Source: Nitrosotalea sp. (lineage in GTDB: Archaea > Thermoproteota > Nitrososphaeria > Nitrososphaerales > Nitrosopumilaceae). From it: 8,576 bases of DNA. A program made the translations under genes and the position numbers. This document shows, one piece after another, positions 1 through 5,427 of the stretch; the stretch's first letter is position 1, and each line of letters starts with the position of its first letter. Below the pieces are notes generated by a model. That model saw nothing but the letters and a program-made list of their open reading frames with translations, searched no databases and was not told the DNA's origin. The stretch is from positions 1 to 8,576 of the forward strand of contig JAJPEA010000082.1 of NCBI GenBank assembly GCA_023252335.1, read 5' to 3'.

Positions 1-269
1 TCATGTGTCAATTTTGTGACATCTCCTGTTATCATGATTACCTTGGAATTTGGATCAATTTTTCTTATGTTCTCTAGTGCATATATTCCGTCATAGTTTG
101 GCATCATGACATCCAAGAAAATAATGTCTGGTTTTAATTTCTGATACAGTTCCACTGCAAGTTTACCGTCTGTTCCGCTTCCAATGACTTGGATGTGATT
201 TATCTCTAGTATTTCTATCATCACATCAATTGTATCAACATCGTCATCGACTACAACTGCAGTTTTCAT
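1..269 (-). CDS. CheY-like response regulator receiver domain, partial (C-terminus off the left edge)
   Basis: This minus-strand frame opens with ATG at 269 and stays open to the window edge, giving 89 residues with no stop. It reads as the first three quarters of a phosphoacceptor receiver domain. An acidic cluster VDDD (Asp8-Asp10) would bind Mg2+. Asp53, in FLDVMMPNYDG, is the expected phosphorylation site at the end of beta-3. VIMITGD (77-83) supplies the conserved Thr/Ser switch position after beta-4. The conserved Lys after beta-5 would lie outside the window. Receiver domains are usually about 120 residues, so this could be a stand-alone CheY-type protein or the start of a longer regulator; the window cannot tell. 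Its partner kinase is unknown. The histidine kinase at 2098-4371 is on the opposite strand and 1.8 kb away, so pairing would be a guess. A 9-bp inverted repeat lies 55-84 nt upstream of the start. Confidence 0.9.
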   Translation of the reverse strand, partial: MKTAVVVDDDVDTIDVMIEILEINHIQVIGSGTDGKLAVELYQKLKPDIIFLDVMMPNYDGIYALENIRKIDPNSKVIMITGDVTKLTH

Positions 270-323
270 GGTAACTGTATCTCATTTTTTATCTGTATTT
301 AGAAATTGCACATGTTAATTATG

Positions 324-353
324 TTGTTTACATATCTGTAATGGTGTAAACAA
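324..353. promoter_or_regulatory. Perfect 9-bp inverted repeat, candidate operator
   Basis: TTGTTTACA (324-332) is followed 12 nt later by its exact reverse complement TGTAAACAA (345-353). The half-sites are 21 bp apart centre to centre, about two helical turns, as expected for a dimeric regulator. A second, outer pair, ACATGTT (310-316) and AACATGT (353-359), is also exactly complementary. The element lies between the zinc-finger gene (ends at 367) and the response-regulator start at 269, both on the minus strand. No T-run follows the repeat on the minus strand, so an operator is more likely than a terminator. The regulator is unknown. Confidence 0.45.
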
Positions 354-366
354 ACATGTCATTATT

Positions 367-531
367 CTAAATACTCTGCAGCATTGGAGGATCGCTTCTT
401 GATTTTCTTTCAATATTGCCAACCTTGCATTTTGGTCTATGTATCTTTTTTAGGTGGCGGCTGCAACATTTGGAGCCACATGTGGGGCACTTCCATACTA
501 CCTCGTTGTCGCAAATATAGCATGTTTCCAT
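367..531 (-). CDS. Small HIT-type zinc-finger protein (54 aa)
   Basis: The frame runs from ATG at 531 to TAG at 367-369, with an in-frame stop (556-558) just upstream, so the start is well fixed. The product is almost entirely a zinc finger. Cys4-x2-Cys7, Cys15-Pro-x-Cys18, then Cys22/Cys23-Ser-x-His26, His31 and Cys35 give eight ligands for two interleaved zinc ions. The order CxxC, CPxC, CCS, H, H, C closely follows the zf-HIT pattern (CxxC...CPRC...YCSxxC...H...C), with His replacing one Cys. A basic tail of about 20 residues follows. In eukaryotes HIT fingers are protein-interaction modules of snoRNP-assembly and chromatin-remodelling factors; an archaeal role is not known to me. A weak A/T box (555-562) lies about 27 nt before the start. 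A longer overlapping frame at 437-652 is probably a shadow. A B-box or other treble-clef finger is the alternative family. Confidence 0.75.
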   Translation of the reverse strand: METCYICDNEVVWKCPTCGSKCCSRHLKKIHRPKCKVGNIERKSRSDPPMLQSI

Positions 532-725
532 GATTGTTATGGTGCAGTCTTGTGACTATTTTGAACCTCTGATAAAGAATTCTATAGTCTATGTAGGTTA
601 CAGGTTCTCTAAATTGTGATTCCATGATAACTCGTTGCCTGGTTGTATTCACAATCTTACTATCTGCATTTTAAGACATGTCTAAAGATCAACCATATTG
701 CTCGATCGTATCATAATGTGAACTG

Positions 726-740
726 TGATCTATAAGATCA
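726..740. promoter_or_regulatory. Perfect palindromic element TGATCT-ATA-AGATCA
   Basis: Two 6-bp arms, TGATCT and AGATCA, are exact reverse complements around a 3-nt ATA centre, and the centre forms a TATAAG-like box. The element lies 63 nt upstream of the ATG at 803, in a 271-nt gap (532-802) without a convincing gene. GATC occurs five times between about 687 and 757, and AGATCAA is repeated at 685-691 and 736-742. This suggests a clustered binding site for a regulator of the downstream gene. It could instead be a promoter whose TATA box is covered when the palindrome is bound. Confidence 0.35.
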
Positions 741-770
741 AGTAATGCCACAAGATCTATTTGCTGCAGG

Positions 771-778
771 GATAAATT
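771..778 (+). promoter_or_regulatory. TATA-like box for the 125-aa gene
   Basis: GATAAATT, with its ATAAAT core centred near 774.5, lies 28.5 nt before the ATG at 803. This suits an archaeal TATA box driving a leaderless or nearly leaderless transcript. The alternative is the TATAAG in the palindrome at 726-740, which would give a leader of about 40 nt. Confidence 0.4.
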
Positions 779-802
779 GACAAAAAACGATAATGTATTT
801 CC

Positions 803-1180
803 ATGTCGTTGACTGGAAATTTTGGGTATTGGTGGGAAAAGATTTTGACAGAGCTGGAAGATGATATCGAGATGAACATGTCATCACAACAGATGTTGAT
901 GGCATCGCGATACGAATCTCTCAGGGAAGCAGTGGGAGTAATTGTTGAAAAAGTCCTAATTACAACTGATCTGGCAATTTACGAAAATATTGTGCGAATG
1001 CTCGATGAGCGCGACCTGACCTTTGATGCCTGTTATGCATATCCTGCAATTCTAAATGCCATATTGCGACAACATTATGGTACTGGGCATACAGTTGTTG
1101 TGCAACAAATTAAGAGTGAATTGGAGCGATTTGAGGACGAGAAAAACATCAATGCCTTTGTACAAATTCTAAGCCTGTAA
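803..1180 (+). CDS. Conserved-type small helical protein (125 aa), possibly NitrOD5-like
   Basis: The ATG at 803 follows an in-frame stop at 791-793, so the start is secure. The protein is soluble and mostly helical, with no membrane segment or signal peptide. Residues 1-40 are variable. Residues 43-122 form a compact region with the pattern V-E-x-V-L, a central Tyr60, Pro81, L-x-x-I-L (84-88), Tyr92-Gly93 and Val-x-x-x-I-x-x-E near 100-106. From memory this resembles the short output domain called NitrOD5, often found in thaumarchaeal proteins; I cannot confirm that here. The same pattern recurs in the 95-aa protein at 1650-1937 with a single one-residue gap, so the two are probably paralogous. 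There are no catalytic residues to suggest an enzyme; a regulatory or scaffold role is only inference. It is convergent with the 80-aa gene downstream. Confidence 0.8.
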   Translation: MSLTGNFGYWWEKILTELEDDIEMNMSSQQMLMASRYESLREAVGVIVEKVLITTDLAIYENIVRMLDERDLTFDACYAYPAILNAILRQHYGTGHTVVVQQIKSELERFEDEKNINAFVQILSL

Positions 1181-1210
1181 AAATTTCAACAAATTTTTCA
1201 AGTCTTTTTT
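1180..1210 (+). terminator. AT-rich hairpin plus T-tract between convergent genes
   Basis: AAAATTT (1180-1186) and AAATTTT (1191-1197) form a 7-bp all-A/T stem with a CAAC loop directly at the stop codon. A T6 run follows at 1205-1210. Archaeal termination depends mainly on T-tracts, and this 34-nt gap between convergent genes is where one is expected. The weak stem itself may not matter. Confidence 0.4.
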
Positions 1211-1214
1211 GGTA

Positions 1215-1457
1215 TTACTGTCTTTTTTGCTGGGTGTATTTTCTTGGCTGCAATTCTTCAAGTATGTCTTGTATGTATGCACGATCAGATCCTTCGCTAT
1301 CTCTGAGCAGTTTTATAAGATTGTTAAACGTGTCAGGCTTGCCATCCCTGTAATCTTGTTCAAACTTTGCCAAGACTTCGTGTGATATTTTCTTTTTTGG
1401 ATTATTGGCCAGTCTCTCCAACATCTCGATTGCCTTTTTCATGGTCATGATTACCAT
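1215..1457 (-). CDS. Small charged helical hypothetical protein (80 aa)
   Basis: I do not recognise a family. The protein is very hydrophilic and rich in Lys, Glu and Asp, and is predicted helical throughout: an N-terminal helix (KKAIEMLERLA), a Lys-rich turn (NNPKKK), then helices containing FEQDY, NNLIKLLRD and YIQDILEEL. It ends in a basic tail. There is no signal peptide, membrane segment or cysteine motif. Three ATG codons occur within the first six residues (1457, 1448, 1442). The first is preferred because an AAATATTA box is centred 25.5 nt upstream, which suits a leaderless transcript. It is convergent with the 125-aa gene, and lies 9 nt after a possible 41-aa ORF on the same strand. 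The function is unknown. Confidence 0.7.
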   Translation of the reverse strand: MVIMTMKKAIEMLERLANNPKKKISHEVLAKFEQDYRDGKPDTFNNLIKLLRDSEGSDRAYIQDILEELQPRKYTQQKRQ

Positions 1458-1466
1458 CTATTAGTT

Positions 1467-1592
1467 TCATTCAAGGTCTAATATTTTTTTCATTTTTGTA
1501 GGAATGAACCAAAACCCGCAGTCAACAGACCCAGATTGGTCCTGTGATGTTTTATCCATAACAACTGTTCCAAACCATACTGGAAATGTCAT
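1467..1592 (-). CDS. Possible 41-aa small protein
   Basis: ATG at 1592 follows an in-frame TGA two codons upstream, and TGA at 1467-1469 ends the frame 9 nt before the next minus-strand gene. The composition looks protein-like: an alternating hydrophobic start (PVWFGTVVM), a polar stretch (DKTSQDQSGS), then CGFWFIP and a basic amphipathic end (KMKKILDLE). Two Trp, four Phe and a Cys in 41 residues are unusual for a chance frame and could form a small beta structure. Against it, no TATA-like box lies about 26 nt upstream of 1592. A 37-codon ORF also runs antisense over the same DNA (1504-1617, plus strand). If this ORF is not real, the 192-nt gap is non-coding. No family is recognised. Confidence 0.38.
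   Translation of the reverse strand: MTFPVWFGTVVMDKTSQDQSGSVDCGFWFIPTKMKKILDLE
1479..1486 (-). promoter_or_regulatory. TATA-like box for the 80-aa gene
   Basis: On the minus strand this reads AAATATTA inside an A-rich run. Its centre (1482.5) is 25.5 nt before the ATG at 1457, the expected archaeal TATA to transcription-start distance for a leaderless mRNA. It lies at the very end of the possible 41-aa ORF, so the 80-aa gene can be transcribed on its own. Confidence 0.5.
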
Positions 1593-1649
1593 AACTCATG
1601 CGGCAATACAACCATGATTTGCTGGGCGGAATTTTTCAAACTTGAGATA

Positions 1650-1937
1650 TCATCCCAACATGATTTTGAAAAAATAATCTTTGAATTCATCCATGTCAAC
1701 TAGCTTTTCAGATTCAATTCTAATTTCATTCACGATGATATGGTACTTGTTTTTGTAAATCTCTTTTAATATGTCCTGCAAGTATTCGGGGTGGTCAAGG
1801 GATTCTAGGATCCCACAGTTGTGAAATGCTTGAAGTTTGGCTAGAGCCAAATTATAATCAATATTTCCATGTCTCATCAGTACCAGTTCAACACATGTCA
1901 TAAAAGCCACTTTGTTGTCCCGTTCAACTGTTGGCAC
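1650..1937 (-). CDS. Small helical protein (95 aa), relative of the 125-aa protein
   Basis: The frame begins with GTG at 1937; the first ATG would be residue 13. GTG is preferred because a TTTTATAA box is centred 25.5 nt upstream, placing transcription start on or next to the GTG. The protein is soluble and helical. Residues 14-75 carry the pattern seen in the protein at 803-1180: V-E-x-V-L (16-20), Tyr28, Pro50, L-x-x-I-L-K (53-58), Tyr61, Val69, I-x-x-E (72-75). With a one-residue gap, the identities fall at matching places, so common ancestry is likely although overall identity is low. The Tyr-Gly of the other protein is Tyr-Lys here. No catalytic or metal-binding motif is seen. It is divergent from the histidine kinase gene, sharing a 160-nt promoter region. 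The function is unknown. Confidence 0.75.
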   Translation of the reverse strand: MPTVERDNKVAFMTCVELVLMRHGNIDYNLALAKLQAFHNCGILESLDHPEYLQDILKEIYKNKYHIIVNEIRIESEKLVDMDEFKDYFFKIMLG

Positions 1938-1958
1938 GACAAAAATTAATATAGTATG

Positions 1959-1966
1959 TTATAAAA
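1959..1966 (-). promoter_or_regulatory. TATA box for the 95-aa gene
   Basis: TTTTATAA on the minus strand is a near-consensus archaeal TATA box. Its centre (1962.5) is 25.5 nt from the GTG at 1937, supporting a leaderless mRNA and the GTG start. Confidence 0.6.
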
Positions 1967-2069
1967 TTTCGTGTCATACAATTTTAAAATTAACATATAC
2001 AGTGCAAGTAGTACGGGACATGTTTTCCATTCCTGTGCTCTAGTGTGTTTTCTATGAACAAACTAGACC

Positions 2070-2075
2070 ATATAC
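2070..2075 (+). promoter_or_regulatory. TATA-like box for the histidine kinase gene
   Basis: ATATAC is centred 25.5 nt before the ATG at 2098. The upstream TTG at 2092 would be only 19.5 nt away, so the box helps choose ATG 2098. The remainder of the 160-nt divergent region (1938-2097) holds the opposite promoter and an AATTTTAAAATT palindrome at 1980-1991. Confidence 0.45.
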
Positions 2076-2097
2076 TCTTTGGAGCCTATTTTTGCTC

Positions 2098-4371
2098 ATG
2101 GGCATGAATAGAACATCTCATGATGAGGATAATCCATCTTTTCAGTCATTAAAATCAGGCATGAACAAAATCGCAAATCTTGAAGATAATCAAGATAGGC
2201 GTAAAGAAATGACGAAATACAAGACATGTGTACCCTGTATTGGAACCATGACTATGACAAAACCTGAAATAAAAATAGCGAAAATTTTAGCAATCATTGT
2301 TTTTGGAGTTGGAGTTCTAGTCACAATTGGCTGGATCTTTAACATACCAATTCTGGAAGAAGTTCTGCCTAATACGGTGAGCATGAAATTTAGCAGTGCG
2401 GTCTCTTTCATTTGTAGCGGTATTATTCTTTATTTCATTTCTAAAATACAAGATGGAAAATTGGGATTGGGAGAAATTGCCATAGCCGCATCAGGTATGG
2501 TGATTTTTCTACTCATGGTTACATTGCTTGTATCGTCTCTTACCGGAATATACACAGGAGTAGAACGCCTATTTGTAAGCGAGATACATGATGAACACAC
2601 TGCTGTGATGGGAAGACCACCTCTTCCTTCCATGATTAATTTTGTAGGCATAGTACTTGCTGGAATATTTTCTTTATCAAATTATGTGAAATTCAAAAAA
2701 TTCTCATTTTGGATTGGTCTTGGGGTGCTAGTTTCAGGAGGTACTAGCATAATTGGACATGCTACAAACTTGTCATTTCTGTATTATTACGTACCGGGAT
2801 GGGATTCGGGGATGGCGTTTCATACGGGTGCATTGTTTGTTCTATCAGGAGTTGCATTGATGATTTTGAAATCTCATTATGCTGTAGAGCAAACAACCGC
2901 TAGAACTATACGATTGAGAACAAAACTAATCTCGCTATTTCTTACAGCGTCTGTCATACCTACTGTATTTGTTGGGGCGCTTGTCTACAATTTGGCAAAA
3001 AGCTCAGAGCCCATTGCTACACTGGGAAATGGAATCGTAATGCTGGTATCCGTGACCATGTTTGGTGTGATAATTTTCGCATTGATTACATCCAAATTCC
3101 TATCTGAACCTATTACAAGGCTAAGAAAAGCAACTGATAGCATATCTGAAGAACATCTTGAGATAAGGGCAGAGGAAGACTCGTCTGATGAAATAGGCGA
3201 TCTGGGAAGATCGTTTAATCACATGATTCAAAATCTGAAAACAGCTCGAGAAAAACTTGTATCTGCCGAACAACTGGAATTGTCCGAGAAACGTGCAATA
3301 TCGCAATATCTAGAACTCAAAAAAACTTATGAAATTCTTTCTGCAACTGAGAAAAGATATAGGAACTTGTACGAATATTCCCCTGACCTTTTACGTTCCA
3401 TCTCTGAAGATGGTCTCATCTTGGATTGCAATGATAATTACGCAAAAAGCTTGGGGTATACCAAGGCTGAAGTGATTGGTGCATCAATCTTTGATCATAC
3501 TGCCAAAAAAAGCATCAAAGAATTATCTAGAGGGATAGAGGAATGGAGGAAAACTGGTAAAATTACAAACCAAACCATTTGGCTCAAGAGAAAAGACAAT
3601 TCCGAATTTCCTACACTGCTTAGTGGAACTAGTCTCTATGATGAAAAAGGTGACATTGTTGGAAGAACTGTTTCCTTGAGGGATATGACCGAAGTCTATA
3701 CTGCAAAGGAGGCACTAGAAGGAGAAAAAGCAAAACGACTAATGACAATAGGGGAATTGTCTTCTCGACTCTCACACGATATACGAAACCCACTAAGTGT
3801 GATTCACAATATCACAGAATTGCTAAAACTTCGTTATCCAAATAAAGATGAAAAAGAACTCTCGCTAATTGATACTATAGATAAATCAGCCATGCGCATT
3901 TCATATCAAATCGAAGATGTGTTGAATTTTGTCAGATCCACTGATATTAAAAAAGAGCCTTGCTCATTGCTACAGATTCTACAAGCGTGTATTGATAAAA
4001 TCAGATTGCCTGATAATGTAAAACTAATCCTACCTACATATGACCTTCAGGTGGATTGTGACAAGATAAAATTAGAAATTGTCTTTGAAAATATAATTGG
4101 TAATGCAATCCAGGCAATAGATACACATCAAGGTGAGATTGCAATCAAGATAATCCCTGAACTCCATGATGATGTGATAGAAATCTCAGATTCAGGGCCT
4201 GGTATACCAGTTGAGATTTTACCGCAAATCTTCGAGCCCTTGTTTACAACAAAAAGATCTGGAACAGGCCTTGGATTGCCTACTTGTAAAAATCTAATAG
4301 AACAACACGGGTGGACGATTCAAGTCAAGTTACCCTCTACATTTGTAATCAAAATACCTCGCAGGCAGTAG
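2098..4371 (+). CDS. Multi-pass membrane sensor histidine kinase (HAMP-PAS-HisKA-HATPase, 757 aa)
   Basis: The ATG at 2098 is chosen over the TTG at 2092 because of the TATA-like box spacing. After about 58 cytoplasmic residues come six hydrophobic segments (roughly 60-82, 96-114, 127-150, 180-195, 204-221, 238-257). The region has a Gly-Trp...Pro...Met-Lys signature common to membrane sensor modules of PAS kinases. Two more segments (277-300 and 311-334) lead into a HAMP linker (332-381). A coiled coil precedes a PAS domain (about 421-531). HisKA contains SHDIRNP with the phospho-accepting His560. The HATPase has the N-box Asn665/Asn669, DSGPGIP (698-704), EPLFTTK and GTGLGLP (722-728). All kinase boxes are intact, so it should be active. 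The ligand is unknown. The N-terminus carries a CVPC pair (Cys44, Cys47) just before the membrane. There is no adjacent receiver gene on the same strand; the partner may be a stand-alone regulator. Confidence 0.93.
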   Translation: MGMNRTSHDEDNPSFQSLKSGMNKIANLEDNQDRRKEMTKYKTCVPCIGTMTMTKPEIKIAKILAIIVFGVGVLVTIGWIFNIPILEEVLPNTVSMKFSSAVSFICSGIILYFISKIQDGKLGLGEIAIAASGMVIFLLMVTLLVSSLTGIYTGVERLFVSEIHDEHTAVMGRPPLPSMINFVGIVLAGIFSLSNYVKFKKFSFWIGLGVLVSGGTSIIGHATNLSFLYYYVPGWDSGMAFHTGALFVLSGVALMILKSHYAVEQTTARTIRLRTKLISLFLTASVIPTVFVGALVYNLAKSSEPIATLGNGIVMLVSVTMFGVIIFALITSKFLSEPITRLRKATDSISEEHLEIRAEEDSSDEIGDLGRSFNHMIQNLKTAREKLVSAEQLELSEKRAISQYLELKKTYEILSATEKRYRNLYEYSPDLLRSISEDGLILDCNDNYAKSLGYTKAEVIGASIFDHTAKKSIKELSRGIEEWRKTGKITNQTIWLKRKDNSEFPTLLSGTSLYDEKGDIVGRTVSLRDMTEVYTAKEALEGEKAKRLMTIGELSSRLSHDIRNPLSVIHNITELLKLRYPNKDEKELSLIDTIDKSAMRISYQIEDVLNFVRSTDIKKEPCSLLQILQACIDKIRLPDNVKLILPTYDLQVDCDKIKLEIVFENIIGNAIQAIDTHQGEIAIKIIPELHDDVIEISDSGPGIPVEILPQIFEPLFTTKRSGTGLGLPTCKNLIEQHGWTIQVKLPSTFVIKIPRRQ

Positions 4372-4393
4372 CAGAGTTTTGTGGAATGGATTC

Positions 4394-4426
4394 TTAAGCC
4401 CTTGGGAGTTCTTTGGGCTGGCTTAA
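4394..4426 (+). terminator. Hairpin after the kinase gene, probable terminator
   Basis: TTAAGCC (4394-4400) and GGCTTAA (4420-4426) are exact reverse complements around a 19-nt loop. An alternative, mutually exclusive stem, AGCCC (4397-4401) with GGGCT (4415-4419), uses the same left arm. The hairpin lies 22 nt past the kinase stop and is followed by AT-rich DNA (AATTATTT). It separates the kinase from the mutase operon. Two alternative stems could also make it a regulatory leader, but the preferred promoter of meaB lies downstream of it. Confidence 0.4.
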
Positions 4427-4481
4427 ATTATTTCCAACACAAGGTTTCGATCTTTTCCAATTCCTTGGTCTAACAAGAAGA

Positions 4482-4487
4482 TTTATT
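4482..4487 (+). promoter_or_regulatory. TATA-like box for the meaB-mutase-epimerase operon
   Basis: TTTATT is centred 27.5 nt before the ATG at 4512. This places transcription start at or just before meaB and makes the operon mRNA nearly leaderless. No B12-riboswitch-like sequence is seen in the 140 nt upstream of 4512. Confidence 0.45.
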
Positions 4488-4511
4488 GTTGATTCTTTGT
4501 GTGACCTCTCT

Positions 4512-5426
4512 ATGGACATTGTATCAGAGATAAAGAAAGGAAACAGGAGGGCAATTGCACGGGCCATCTCTATAATTGAAAATAATGATAAAGATGCCAA
4601 ATTGATAATAAAAAAGATCTTTAAAAATTCAGGTAAATCAATAAAAATTGGCATAACTGGGCCAGCCGGGGCAGGCAAGAGCACTCTGATAAATAGAACA
4701 AGTCTTGAGCTACACAAGCTTGGCTACAAGACTGCAGTTCTTGCAATAGACCCTACTAGCCACATTACTGGGGGTGCAATACTTGGGGACAGGGTGCGAA
4801 TGACAGAGTCAACTGATTCTGGCACATATATTCGAAGTATGGCATCAAGGGGTGCAACAGGTGCCATCTCTACGTCACTTCGCAACAGCATTAGGATATT
4901 AGAATACGCAGGGTTTAATCCTATAATAATTGAAAGCGTTGGGGCAGGGCAGACCGAAGTTGATATTGAAAAAGTTGTAGATGTCACAGTTGTAGTATTT
5001 AATCCAAATACTGGGGACAGTATCCAGACAATTAAAGCAGGTCTGACAGAGATTGGAGATATCTATTTGATAAACAAGAGTGACTTGCCTGGCGCAAACC
5101 AACTCTTTGACTCGGTACGAGATTTTATTGGCATGTCTGGAAAAAATCCAGTTGTGCTAATGGCGTCTGCAAAATCAAACAAGGGGGTTGTCGAGTTTGC
5201 AAAAAAATTACAAGACATGATGAAATCAAGGCAGAAAACCAAGGCAAAAGACGAGGCCTCTAAACTTGATTTGGAGCTGCGAGATATTGTTTTAAATAAT
5301 GTCAAGAGTAAAGTTACAACCATGCTTGATTCAAGCAAGTCATATGCCACATACCTAAAAAAAGTCCAATCAAGAAAAATCGATCCATTTGAAGCCGCAG
5401 ACAAGATATCAAAGGGGCTAGTATGA
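4512..5426 (+). CDS. meaB: MeaB/ArgK-type GTPase, chaperone of methylmalonyl-CoA mutase (304 aa)
   Basis: This G3E-family GTPase gates loading of adenosylcobalamin onto methylmalonyl-CoA mutase and protects the enzyme from inactivation. The Walker A motif GPAGAGKST is at 50-58. AIDPTS (78-83) and GGAILGDR (87-94) form the family signature. ESVGAGQTEVDI (141-152) corresponds to the usual ETVGVGQSE switch, and NKSD (188-191) gives guanine specificity. A charged helical C-terminus (240-304) would form the dimer arm. The frame is open from a TTG at 4413, but ATG 4512 gives the N-terminus typical of the family (helix, then the RRAIARAIS motif), a normal length, and a TATA-like box at the right distance. 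The mutase large-subunit gene follows after 1 nt, so the genes are co-transcribed. The old name ArgK (arginine/ornithine transport kinase) is misleading for this family. Confidence 0.93.
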   Translation: MDIVSEIKKGNRRAIARAISIIENNDKDAKLIIKKIFKNSGKSIKIGITGPAGAGKSTLINRTSLELHKLGYKTAVLAIDPTSHITGGAILGDRVRMTESTDSGTYIRSMASRGATGAISTSLRNSIRILEYAGFNPIIIESVGAGQTEVDIEKVVDVTVVVFNPNTGDSIQTIKAGLTEIGDIYLINKSDLPGANQLFDSVRDFIGMSGKNPVVLMASAKSNKGVVEFAKKLQDMMKSRQKTKAKDEASKLDLELRDIVLNNVKSKVTTMLDSSKSYATYLKKVQSRKIDPFEAADKISKGLV

Positions 5427-5427
5427 C

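Noticed and set aside
437..652. A 71-codon minus-strand ORF
   Set aside because: It overlaps the zinc-finger gene in another frame. The zinc-finger frame has a coherent set of eight metal ligands, while this one has a composition without any domain pattern.
679..780. Two leader-like mini-ORFs of 11-12 codons (starting at about 679 and 745) before the 125-aa gene
   Set aside because: They are too short to distinguish from chance, with no attenuation structure or ribosome-binding signal.
1504..1617. A 37-codon plus-strand ORF
   Set aside because: It is antisense to the 41-aa ORF, has a low-complexity polar composition, and has no clear TATA box at the right distance (nearest is about 21 nt).
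1980..1991. Perfect 12-nt palindrome AATTTTAAAATT in the divergent promoter region
   Set aside because: It is made only of A and T in AT-rich DNA, so chance is a sufficient explanation. It is mentioned with the promoter but not called an operator.
4413..4511. TTG-initiated N-terminal extension of MeaB
   Set aside because: The extra 33 residues do not look like the family's N-terminus, the extension overlaps the hairpin, and a TATA-like box fits ATG 4512.
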